A stretch of 40,581 bases of DNA from an uncultured Mycoplasmatota bacterium (GTDB lineage Bacteria > Bacillota_I > Bacilli_A > RF39 > UBA660). Under the pieces are notes generated by a model. It saw nothing but the letters and a program-made list of their open reading frames with translations. It made no database searches and was not told the DNA's origin. The translations under genes were made by a program, and so were the position numbers. The stretch lies in the NCBI GenBank assembly GCA_946497925.1, contig CAMMMG010000007.1, positions 1-40,581 on the forward strand. The letters run 5' to 3'. Positions within the stretch are counted from its first letter, which is position 1, and every line of letters starts with the position of its first letter. Shown here piece after piece: positions 11,705 to 19,982 of the stretch.

Positions 11705-13774
11705 TTAATTTCCACTCTTTTTAATAATTTCTTCAGCAATATTTTTAGGTACTTCTTCATAATGATCAAATGTCATAACAAAGTTACCTCTACCCTGAGT
11801 ATTACTACGTAAGTTAGTAGCATAACCAAACATCTCAGAAAGTGGAACCATTGCTGATAATTTAACCACATTTCCAAGTGACTCTTGTCCTAGTGGACGA
11901 CCACGTCTACTAGTTAAGTCTCCCATAACGTTACCGAAGTATTCATCAGGGGTAGTAACATCAACTTTCATGATTGGTTCAAGTAATACTGCTTGACATT
12001 TATTCTTAGCTTCTTTTAAAGCCATAGATGCAGCAATCTTGAATGCCATTTCACTAGAGTCAACATCATGGTATGAACCATCATATAATGTTGCTTTAAC
12101 ATCAATCATAGGATATCCTGCTAAAATACCAGTTTGCATTGCTTCTTGTAATCCCTTATCAACAACAGGAATATATTCACGAGGAACAACACCACCTACG
12201 ATTTGATCAACAAATTCATAACCTTTATCAGGATTTGGTTCAAACTTAATCCAAACGTGTCCATATTGTCCACGACCACCAGATTGCTTAATGTATTTAC
12301 CTTCACATTCAGCTGTTTGCTTAATAGTTTCACGATAAGCAACTTGTGGTGCACCAACATTAGCTTCAACATGGAATTCACGTTTCATACGATCAACTAA
12401 TACATCAAGGTGTAACTCACCCATACCAGCGATAACAGTTTGACCTGTTTCATGATCAGTATGAACTTTAAATGTTGGATCTTCTTCAGCAAGTTTTTGT
12501 AATGCAAGTGCCATCTTATCTTGATCTGCCTTACTCTTAGGTTCAACAGCAAGTTGAATAACTGGCTCAGGAACAATAAGTTTCTCTAAGATAATAGGTT
12601 TCTTCTCATCACATAATGTATCACCAGTAGTAGTATTCTTAAGTCCAACAGCAGCCGCTATATCACCAGTATATACATCACTAATTTCTTTACGAGTATT
12701 AGCATGCATTTGTAATATACGACCAATTCTTTCTTTAGTATCTTTAGTAGAGTTAAGTACATAACTACCACTAGCTAAATGTCCTGAATAAACTCTAAAG
12801 AATGTTAAACGTCCAACAAAAGGGTCAGTCATAACTTTAAATGCTAAAGCACTAAATGGTTCATTATCACTTGGATGACGTTTTTCTTCTTCTCCTTTTA
12901 AGTTATGTCCTTTAATTGATTCTACATCAAGTGGACTAGGTAAATAATCAATAACTGCATCCATTAAAGGTTTAATACCCTTATTACCTAAAGCATCTCC
13001 ACACATAACTGGGAAGAACTTAGTTGCAAGGCATCCCTTACGAATAGCACGTTTAATCATTTCAACAGTTACTTCTCCACCTTCTAAGTATGTTTCCATC
13101 ATTTCATCATCAAATTCAGCGGTCGCTTCAATTAAGTCAGCATGTTTCTCTTCTACTAAGTCTTTTAAGTCAGCAGGAATTTCAATCTCCTTAGCTTCCT
13201 CTTCAGGCTTACCATCAAACTCAATTGCTTTCATAGTAACTAAATCAATAACTCCACGGAAATCATCTTCAGCCCCAATTGGCCATTCAATAGGTTTAGC
13301 ATTAACTCCTAAACGATCTTTAATTGATTTAAGACTATAATTAAAGTCAGCACCCATTTTACCCATTTTATTTGCAAAAATAATTCTAGGTACCATAAAT
13401 TCATCAGCTTGTCTCCAAACTGTTTCCATTTGTGGTTCAACACCAGCTTGAGCATCAAGCAAAGCTACAGAACCATCTAAAACTCTTAAACTACGACTAA
13501 CTTCGATAGTAAAGTCTACGTGTCCTGGAGTATCGATTATATTAAAACGATGATTTTTCCAGTGTACTGTAGTAGCAGCACTTGTTATTGTAATACCACG
13601 TTCTTTTTCTTGTTCCATCCAGTCCATTTGACTAGCACCATCATGAGTTTCTCCAATTTTATGGATATTACCACCATGGAACAAAATACGTTCAGTAGTT
13701 GTAGTCTTACCAGCATCGATATGAGCCATAATTCCAAAGTTTCTTGTCTTCTCTAAAGACGTATCTCTTGCCAT
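11705..13774 (-). CDS. fusA: Elongation factor G
   Basis: [19 protein letters not shown]; full-length EF-G in a str operon. Confidence 0.98.
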   Translation of the reverse strand: MARDTSLEKTRNFGIMAHIDAGKTTTTERILFHGGNIHKIGETHDGASQMDWMEQEKERGITITSAATTVHWKNHRFNIIDTPGHVDFTIEVSRSLRVLDGSVALLDAQAGVEPQMETVWRQADEFMVPRIIFANKMGKMGADFNYSLKSIKDRLGVNAKPIEWPIGAEDDFRGVIDLVTMKAIEFDGKPEEEAKEIEIPADLKDLVEEKHADLIEATAEFDDEMMETYLEGGEVTVEMIKRAIRKGCLATKFFPVMCGDALGNKGIKPLMDAVIDYLPSPLDVESIKGHNLKGEEEKRHPSDNEPFSALAFKVMTDPFVGRLTFFRVYSGHLASGSYVLNSTKDTKERIGRILQMHANTRKEISDVYTGDIAAAVGLKNTTTGDTLCDEKKPIILEKLIVPEPVIQLAVEPKSKADQDKMALALQKLAEEDPTFKVHTDHETGQTVIAGMGELHLDVLVDRMKREFHVEANVGAPQVAYRETIKQTAECEGKYIKQSGGRGQYGHVWIKFEPNPDKGYEFVDQIVGGVVPREYIPVVDKGLQEAMQTGILAGYPMIDVKATLYDGSYHDVDSSEMAFKIAASMALKEAKNKCQAVLLEPIMKVDVTTPDEYFGNVMGDLTSRRGRPLGQESLGNVVKLSAMVPLSEMFGYATNLRSNTQGRGNFVMTFDHYEEVPKNIAEEIIKKSGN

Positions 13775-13786
13775 AATTTCTCCTTC

Positions 13787-14254
13787 CTACCAACGATAAT
13801 GTGCATAAGCTTTATTAGCTTCTGCCATTCTGTGGGTATCTTCACGTTTTTTAACAGCAGCACCTGTTCCATTAGATGCATCTATAATTTCATTAGCTAA
13901 ATTATCAGCCATTCCACGTCCTCCACGTTTTCTTGAGAAACCAACTAACCAACGTAAAGCTAAAGCTTCAGCTCTTGCTGGAGTAACTTCTTGAGGAACT
14001 TGATAATTAGCACCACCAACTCTTCTAGATTTAACTTCTAAAAGAGGTTTAATATTTTCCATTGCTTCATTAAAAGCATCTATTGCGTCTTTACCAGTCT
14101 TTTCTTTAACGATATTAAAAGCATCATAAACGATAGTTTGAGCAACACCTTTTTTACCATCAAGCATAACTGTATTAATTAGTTTAGCAACAGTCTTAGA
14201 CTTATATATAGGATCTGGTAAAATATCTCTTTTAACAGCACGTCTTTTACGCAT
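13787..14254 (-). CDS. rpsG: 30S ribosomal protein S7
   Basis: [30 protein letters not shown]. Confidence 0.98.
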   Translation of the reverse strand: MRKRRAVKRDILPDPIYKSKTVAKLINTVMLDGKKGVAQTIVYDAFNIVKEKTGKDAIDAFNEAMENIKPLLEVKSRRVGGANYQVPQEVTPARAEALALRWLVGFSRKRGGRGMADNLANEIIDASNGTGAAVKKREDTHRMAEANKAYAHYRW

Positions 14255-14285
14255 AATTTATCCTCCTTCCGATTTCTTTCACATA

Positions 14286-14699
14286 TTAATTCTTAGGTCT
14301 TTTAGCCCCGTATTTACTACGGCCTTGTTTTCTATCTTTAACTCCTGCTGTATCTAGTGCGCCACGAATAATATGATAACGAACTCCGATTAAGTCCTTA
14401 ACACGTCCACCACGAACTAATACAACACTATGCTCTTGTAAGTTATGTCCAATACCAGGAATGTATGTATCTACTTCCTTACCATTACTTAATCTAACAC
14501 GAGCATACTTACGTAAAGCTGAGTTTGGTTTCTTAGGTGTCTTAGTACCAACACGAGTACATACTCCACGTTTTTGAGGAGATGGATTGTTTGTTTGTTT
14601 TCTTCTAATTGTATTAACTCCTACTAAAAGTACTGGAGCTTTACTCTTACGAGTTTTACTTCCTCTACCTTTACGAACTAATTGATTTACTGTAGGCAT
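14286..14699 (-). CDS. rpsL: 30S ribosomal protein S12
   Basis: [12 protein letters not shown]...[19 protein letters not shown]. Confidence 0.98.
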   Translation of the reverse strand: MPTVNQLVRKGRGSKTRKSKAPVLLVGVNTIRRKQTNNPSPQKRGVCTRVGTKTPKKPNSALRKYARVRLSNGKEVDTYIPGIGHNLQEHSVVLVRGGRVKDLIGVRYHIIRGALDTAGVKDRKQGRSKYGAKRPKN

Positions 14700-14759
14700 T
14701 GTAATCATTAACTCCTTTCTTTACACATATCCAGGTGTATCATATTTACTTTTAAATAA

Positions 14760-14782
14760 AATTTTGCCCATGGCAAAACTAA
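14760..14782 (-). terminator. Intrinsic terminator downstream of the DGR/HTH gene cluster, upstream of rpsL
   Basis: Minus strand AGTTTTGCCATGGGCAAAATTTTATTT: 7-8 bp stem followed by T-rich run. Confidence 0.6.
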
Positions 14783-14844
14783 ATTTAAATTAGCAAACAT
14801 ACTATAACATTATATGCAACTACTTGTCAATATATTTTCTAAAA

Positions 14845-15324
14845 TTATTTATCATAACTAGATTTATATTTAATTTTCTTTTTGCTTTCCCTATTATTAA
14901 TAACATCATCTAACATATCATTAAGAGCATCCCATTCTAAAGAAGAAAGTTCCATCTCCATAGCTTTTCTTAAAAATAATCTAGCATTTCTATTTTCCAT
15001 TAAATATTTATTATATTCACTATACCCTTTAGTAGCATTTGCCATATCATAGAAAGAATTAACTTGGTTTTCCGGAATATTTAAATATTCTATTAGACCA
15101 CTTAAAATATTACCTTTAACAGGAGCATATCTATTACCTCTTTCAATATCACTCAAATACATTGGAGATATATGCAAATTTTTAGCAAGTCCTCTCACAG
15201 AAACACCTTGTTCCTCCCTTTGTTTTCTTATACACTTTCCAAAAGTATATTTATCATAAGTAAGAGGATCTATCTTATTAAAATCCATTAAATCACCCCC
15301 AAAATTATTAGAATTATTATACAT
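14845..15324 (-). CDS. XRE-family HTH transcriptional regulator
   Basis: FGKCIRKQREEQGVSVRGLAKNLHISPMYLSDIERGNRYAP. Confidence 0.85.
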   Translation of the reverse strand: MYNNSNNFGGDLMDFNKIDPLTYDKYTFGKCIRKQREEQGVSVRGLAKNLHISPMYLSDIERGNRYAPVKGNILSGLIEYLNIPENQVNSFYDMANATKGYSEYNKYLMENRNARLFLRKAMEMELSSLEWDALNDMLDDVINNRESKKKIKYKSSYDK

Positions 15325-15353
15325 AAAGCAAATAATTTTTACAATCTAAATCA

Positions 15354-15746
15354 TTACTTTTTATTTATTTTTTTCTTTATTATTCCTTCTATTATAAATA
15401 CCGCCTCTAAAATAGCTAAAAAGATTAACATAGACCTAAGAAATGCATAAACAAATGAATACAACTGAAAATTTTCAATATCACTCAAGTTAGAAAAAAA
15501 ATGTAATAATATAAATATACCTGTAAAAACAAAAGTTATAGTTTTATACTTCAGAGCATATGGAAAAATATTATCATTAACTAAATATAAAGTACCTGCT
15601 AACAAAAGGATATAAAGATTAAACTCAACAATAACCATAGTAGAAGGTCCAAAAACAAATACCACATACCATATAATCGCTATATTAATAAGTAAAATTC
15701 CCCTAGATTTTTCATATATATCCATAAAGACTACCCTCTTTCGCAA
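15354..15746 (-). CDS. Small multi-pass membrane protein, function unknown
   Basis: About four hydrophobic segments; directly follows the RT gene (9-nt gap). Confidence 0.6.
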   Translation of the reverse strand: MRKRVVFMDIYEKSRGILLINIAIIWYVVFVFGPSTMVIVEFNLYILLLAGTLYLVNDNIFPYALKYKTITFVFTGIFILLHFFSNLSDIENFQLYSFVYAFLRSMLIFLAILEAVFIIEGIIKKKINKK

Positions 15747-15754
15747 ATGATATA

Positions 15755-16819
15755 CTATAATATTCTCCCATAAGCATCCTCCTGGGGTTTCTTTAAGTAT
15801 TCTTTAAAAAGTATTTTATTATACATATTCATTTGTAATTTATAACACTTACCATGAGAACTATGTCCTAACCAAGAATTCCATTCAAGCACTGTCTTAT
15901 CTAAGTCAAGAAGACCTCTTTCATAAAGTAGATTCCAACGTCTTACTTTTCTTTTAATCTTTTTAATACTTCTTTTCCTAAGTAATCTATAACTCTCATA
16001 TATCCTAAATCCACAGAAATCGAGTCCCATCTTATTAGGATAATATCTACTCTTATTATTAAGTTCTAAATGAAGTCTTATCTCTACATATTTCTCTACT
16101 TCCTTAAGAACATTCCTAGCTTCTTCCTTACTCCTAACAAACATAATAAAGTCATCCATATATCTTACATAATATTTAACTTTAAGTACTTCTTTAACAT
16201 AATGATCAAGTTCATTCATATAAATATTGGCAAAGAACTGAGAAGTATAATTACCAATAGGAAGCCCTACCTCTTCACCATCATTATATATAAATTCATA
16301 AGTCAAAGCTAAGAGTTTATCATCTCTAATAAATCTCTTTAAGATATTATATAAGATATCTTTATCTATATTATAAAAGAATCCCTTAATATCACATTTA
16401 ACAATATAATAAGTACCATATTTATTTTTCATCTTCTGCATATACTCTTGAGCTCTATCAACCGCTTTATGAGTTCCTTTACCTTCAATACAGGCATAAG
16501 AATCATTAATAAAACGAGGAACAACATAAGGTTTAATAAATTCATGAATATACCACTGATGAACAATTCTATCCACATAAGGTAATGCTCTTATAACTCT
16601 TTCTTTAGGTTCATATATTTTAAAAGTTCTATATTTACCCATTTTATATGTACCATTTTTTAATTTCTTATAAAGATTAACTATATTAGTCTCTAAATCT
16701 ATTTCAAACTTTAAAACTTCCCTAGAATATCTCTTAGTCTTACAAGCACGTTCATGAGCATCTAACAATGCTTTAATAGTTAAATGTTTATCAAACTCAT
16801 TTCTTATCGTGTGAGGCAT
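15755..16819 (-). CDS. Reverse transcriptase of the diversity-generating retroelement class
   Basis: KCDIKGFFYNID, GLPIGNYTSQFFANIYMNELDHYVKE (DGR-type GxxxSQ motif), YYVRYMDDFIMF catalytic motif; overlaps the Avd-like gene. Confidence 0.95.
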   Translation of the reverse strand: MPHTIRNEFDKHLTIKALLDAHERACKTKRYSREVLKFEIDLETNIVNLYKKLKNGTYKMGKYRTFKIYEPKERVIRALPYVDRIVHQWYIHEFIKPYVVPRFINDSYACIEGKGTHKAVDRAQEYMQKMKNKYGTYYIVKCDIKGFFYNIDKDILYNILKRFIRDDKLLALTYEFIYNDGEEVGLPIGNYTSQFFANIYMNELDHYVKEVLKVKYYVRYMDDFIMFVRSKEEARNVLKEVEKYVEIRLHLELNNKSRYYPNKMGLDFCGFRIYESYRLLRKRSIKKIKRKVRRWNLLYERGLLDLDKTVLEWNSWLGHSSHGKCYKLQMNMYNKILFKEYLKKPQEDAYGRIL

Positions 16820-17160
16820 GATCTAATCCAACCTCCATTAAGATTAGAAATATTAGTAAGTTTCTTACTCCATGCCGTATAATTTTTAGAATTAATATAT
16901 TTTTTCTTATGAGAAACTCTAATTAATACTTTAATAATTTTAAGATTAGCATCAAGTTCATTTAAATATGAAAGTCTTTTTTTCTTATCATATTCTTTCT
17001 GAGCATAAATAATATCTTTAAGACCATCATAAGTAGAATTTTTAATATCTTGAGCTAAAGAAAATCTTTCACTCTTAGGATATTTTAAAAGTATTGAAAG
17101 AGTATAATAAATAAGCTCTACATATTGTTTATAGATAACTAATCCTTCTAAATCATCCAT
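16804..17160 (-). CDS. avd: Avd-like DGR accessory variability determinant (four-helix bundle)
   Basis: 118 aa, helical, YPKSERFSLAQDIKNSTYDGLKDIIYAQ...LDANLKIIKVLIRVSHKKKYI...GGWIRS resembles Avd/S23-like proteins; start overlaps the RT gene by 16 nt. Confidence 0.88.
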   Translation of the reverse strand: MDDLEGLVIYKQYVELIYYTLSILLKYPKSERFSLAQDIKNSTYDGLKDIIYAQKEYDKKKRLSYLNELDANLKIIKVLIRVSHKKKYINSKNYTAWSKKLTNISNLNGGWIRSCLTR

Positions 17161-17251
17161 AGTCGCCCTCCAAAATGTTATATTTTTCTAGTATTCATCT
17201 CCTACTAACTAGAAAAAAATTACTTCGTTTTTTTATTTGTATATACAAAAA

Positions 17252-17487
17252 GGAAAAAACTTTCTATGATATTTATTTTTTATTATATAAATAATAACTT
17301 AAATAATTCTTATATCATAGTCCTCATCACGAGGCGGAACGAGCCATTGTTGTTAGCATTACCAATGTTCCAACTATTAGTATTGAAATAGAAAACGCCC
17401 GCATTATTACCACCAGTATTATAGTTACCGCCGCGCAACATGAACAAACATCCACTAAAAAGAATATAGTTTTTAAATTTTTCCCTA
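17252..17487 (-). ncRNA. Template-like unit R1 (core 17340-17426, 87 nt)
   Basis: Reads LRGG-NYNTGGNNAGVFYFNTNSWNIGNANNNGS-FRLVM; leader 17475-17487 complementary to trailer 17252-17265. Confidence 0.7.
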
Positions 17488-17596
17488 CTTAAAAATTAAC
17501 ATAAAAAACAAAAAGATACAATAAAAAAGTCCTCTAATATTCAATTATTACTAATTAGAGAAACATTACTTTATTTTTTATTTGACAAAGCAAAAA

Positions 17597-17820
17597 GGAA
17601 AAAACTCTCTATGATATTCATTTTTTATTATATCTATAATAACTTAAATAATTCTTATATCATAGTCTCTCATCACGAGGCGGAACGAATTGTTAATGTT
17701 ACCAGCGGCCTGAGTAGTAGTACGATTAAAGTTGAAAACACCTGCATTAGTAGTATCGTTATAGTTACCGCCGCGCACCAACTAAATCATATTACAAAAT
17801 AACTTTTAAGTTTTTCCCAA
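17597..17820 (-). ncRNA. Template-like unit R2 (core 17686-17766, 81 nt)
   Basis: Reads VRGG-NYNDTTNAGVFNFNRTTTQAAGNINNS-FRLVM; leader 17808-17820 complementary to trailer 17597-17610. Confidence 0.7.
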
Positions 17821-17951
17821 CAAAAAAGTACCATAAATTACTAAGAAAAACAATATATATAAATAAATAATTTTAAACACAATACTTTCTAGTATTCGAA
17901 AAACCTACTAACTAGAAACATACTACTTCATTTTTTCATTCATAAAATGAA

Positions 17952-18174
17952 TTGGAAAAAACTTTCTATGATATTTATTTTTTATTATATACATAATAAC
18001 TTAAATAATTCTTATATCATAGTCTCTCATCACGAGGCGGAACGAGCCATTGTTGTTACCATTACCAAGATTCCAGGTATTGAAGTTGAAAATACCTGCA
18101 TTAGAAGTGTTGTTATTGTTACCGCCGCGCAACAACTAAATCACATCACAAAATAACTTTTAAGTTTCTCCCAA
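17952..18174 (-). ncRNA. Template-like unit R3 (core 18043-18120, 78 nt)
   Basis: Reads LRGG-NNNNTSNAGIFNFNTWNLGNGNNNGS-FRLVM; leader 18162-18174 complementary over 13 nt to trailer 17952-17964. Confidence 0.7.
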
Positions 18175-18303
18175 CAAAAAAGTACCATAAATTACTAAGA
18201 AAAACAATCTATATAAACAAATAGTTTTAAACACATACTTTCTAGTATTCGAAAAACCTACTAACTAGAAATATATTACTTCATTTTTTATTCATAAAAT
18301 GAA

Positions 18304-18526
18304 TTGGAAAAAAACTCTCTATGATAAATATTTTTTATTATATCTATAATAACTTAAATAATTCTTATATCATAGTTCTCATCACGAGGCGGAACGAGTT
18401 GTTACTGTTAGGACCACCAAGATTAATAGTTGCGTTAAAGTTGAAAACACCCGCATTAGTAGTATTATTATAACCACCGCCGCGCACCATAACATAAATA
18501 AAACGGTATTTAAAAGTTTTTCCCAA
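18304..18526 (-). ncRNA. Template-like unit R4 (core 18395-18475, 81 nt)
   Basis: Reads VRGG-GYNNTTNAGVFNFNATINLGGPNSNNS-FRLVM; leader 18512-18526 complementary to trailer 18304-18318. Confidence 0.7.
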
Positions 18527-18550
18527 ACAAATTTTATCAAAACTACATAA

Positions 18551-18573
18551 CAAAAACAAGGCTAAGAGCCTTG
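18551..18573 (-). terminator. Intrinsic terminator separating R5 from R4
   Basis: Minus strand CAAGGCT-CTT-AGCCTTG-TTTTTGTT. Confidence 0.65.
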
Positions 18574-18711
18574 CCTATGATTACTGATATTCGCCCAAAT
18601 AAACTACTAACCATCATCATATATATAAGTTTACTTATAAAAGTAGGAATTAAATCTCTAGGATATTAATTTTTTATTATATACACAATAACTTAAATTA
18701 CGATTATATCG

Positions 18712-18824
18712 TAGTCACGCTCATCACGAGGCGGAACGAGCCTTACGAGCATCGTATCAAAATAGAGCAACAAAGAATATTGACGAAATCAATTACACAA
18801 AAAACCACCGCCGCGCAACAACCA
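18712..18824 (-). repeat. Repeat R5: 113-bp exact copy of the target gene variable region (core 18737-18806, 70 nt)
   Basis: Identical to 19870-19982 by direct comparison. Confidence 0.95.
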
Positions 18825-19011
18825 AAATATTTGGAAGCAATAAAAGAGCGAAGTACCAACATCAAGAGAAAACAGTACAATGATTTAATCCCTATCATCT
18901 AATTATTAGATGACAATTTCATTGTACAAAAACTAAAATTAAATAACAATGAAAGTTTTTTCCAGTTTTACTATCGGTTAATATGATATAATTAACATTG
19001 AAGGAGGAAGT

Positions 19012-19671
19012 ATGGATACAGCAGTTTTAAACAATATTACTTATGGTATGTATATAGTAACTACAAAAGATAATAATAAAAATGTAGGCTGTATTATTAA
19101 TACAGTAATGCAAATAACATCAAAAAATCCTATAATATCTATAAGTTTAAACAAAGAAAACTATACAAATAAAGCATTAAAAGAAAACAAAAAATGTGCA
19201 ATATCTATTTTAACAGAAGAAACAAAGCAAAAAACAATTTCAACATTTGGATATTTTTCTTCAAAGGACATAGACAAATTCAAAGATATAGAATGGGAGG
19301 AAATAAATAACTTACCTGTAGTATTAGAAAATATATCAGGATATATAATAGGAGAAGTTATAGATATAATAGATGTTAATACTCATGATGTATTTTTAAT
19401 AAAGATTAAAAACACAAAACAAACATCTAATAAAACACCAATGACATACAAATACTATCATGAAGTTTTAAAAGGTAAATCACCTTCTAAAGCACCAACA
19501 TATAATGAAACAAAGGAGAAGGAAAATATGAAAAAAGGAAATAAATATAAATGCACAATCTGTGGTTATATATATGATGATGAAAAAGAAGACATAAAAT
19601 TTGAACACTTACCCGATGATTGGAAATGTCCAATATGTGGAGTAGGTAAAGATAATTTTATTAAAATATAA
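19012..19671 (+). CDS. Flavin reductase-domain/rubredoxin fusion protein
   Basis: N-terminal flavin reductase-like domain; C-terminal rubredoxin [13 protein letters not shown]...[16 protein letters not shown]. Confidence 0.9.
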   Translation: MDTAVLNNITYGMYIVTTKDNNKNVGCIINTVMQITSKNPIISISLNKENYTNKALKENKKCAISILTEETKQKTISTFGYFSSKDIDKFKDIEWEEINNLPVVLENISGYIIGEVIDIIDVNTHDVFLIKIKNTKQTSNKTPMTYKYYHEVLKGKSPSKAPTYNETKEKENMKKGNKYKCTICGYIYDDEKEDIKFEHLPDDWKCPICGVGKDNFIKI

Positions 19672-19673
19672 TT

Positions 19674-19713
19674 AAGTCCGTGGCTTATCAAAAGAAAAGC
19701 CACGGACTTTTTC
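19674..19713 (+). terminator. Intrinsic terminator of the flavin reductase-rubredoxin gene
   Basis: AAGTCCGTGGCTT...AAGCCACGGACTTTTT. Confidence 0.85.
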
Positions 19714-19749
19714 TACTTCTTTACAAATAATCAAAAAAAAACGAAAATC

Positions 19750-19780
19750 GCCTCGGGGCAAAAAAGAGGGCCCCGAGGCT
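19750..19780 (-). terminator. Intrinsic terminator downstream of the DGR target gene
   Basis: Minus strand GCCTCGGGGC...GCCCCGAGGC (10-bp GC-rich stem) followed by a T-rich run. Confidence 0.85.
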
Positions 19781-19855
19781 AATCATCACGAATAATTCGA
19801 CAATATTCTTTCTTTCTCTATTTTTACCATCTTATTTTGCTCAGTGAAGAAGAGT

Positions 19856-19871
19856 TAGTCCTTACGGACTA
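19856..19871 (-). promoter_or_regulatory. DGR variable-region downstream hairpin with GTAA tetraloop
   Basis: Minus strand TAGTCC-GTAA-GGACTA immediately 3' of the conserved TTCCGCCTCGTGATGAGCGTGAC segment; resembles known DGR target-site hairpins. Confidence 0.8.
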
Positions 19872-19982
19872 GTCACGCTCATCACGAGGCGGAACGAGCC
19901 TTACGAGCATCGTATCAAAATAGAGCAACAAAGAATATTGACGAAATCAATTACACAAAAAACCACCGCCGCGCAACAACCA
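19870..19982 (-). repeat. DGR variable region R6 at the 3' end of the target gene
   Basis: Shares GCGCGGCGGT and TTCCGCCTCGTGATGAG boundaries with R1-R5; core 19895-19964. Confidence 0.88.

Larger units (their letters stand above)
17183..18826 (-). repeat. Tandem array of DGR template-like units (cores R1-R5), ~350-bp period
   Basis: Five occurrences of minus-strand GCGCGGCGGT...core...TTCCGCCTCGTGATGAG, conserved flanks in R1-R4, R5 diverged in its flanks. Confidence 0.92.

Noticed and set aside
10669-13756. Small ORFs within tuf and fusA (10669-10887, 11249-11506, 12196-12381, 12203-12400, 13520-13756)
   Set aside because: Alternative-frame or antisense shadows of highly conserved EF-Tu/EF-G coding sequence.
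16070-16312. 80-aa ORF antisense to the RT; also 34016-34201 antisense to the HD protein and 1270-1458 antisense to the CapA-like gene
   Set aside because: Antisense shadow ORFs without RBS or domain support.
15755-16819. Group II intron or retron RT
   Set aside because: The GLPIGNYTSQ motif, short length without maturase/endonuclease domains, adjacent Avd-like gene and template/variable repeats fit a DGR.
17611-18559. Small ORFs 17611-17802 (+), 17947-18156 (+) and 18365-18559 (-) as genes
   Set aside because: They lie in the repeat array and reflect the conserved repeat sequence; no convincing start or SD, better explained as template units.
17183-18826. CRISPR array
   Set aside because: Repeat period is ~350 bp with long conserved flanks and a coding-like core; no short direct repeats with unique spacers and no cas genes.
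19947-19949. TGA recoding as Trp (genetic code 4) to explain the stop in the target gene
   Set aside because: Trp is TGG in checked genes (e.g. EF-Tu) and long ORFs are complete under the standard code. Readthrough would still give a non-CLec sequence ending in TAG.
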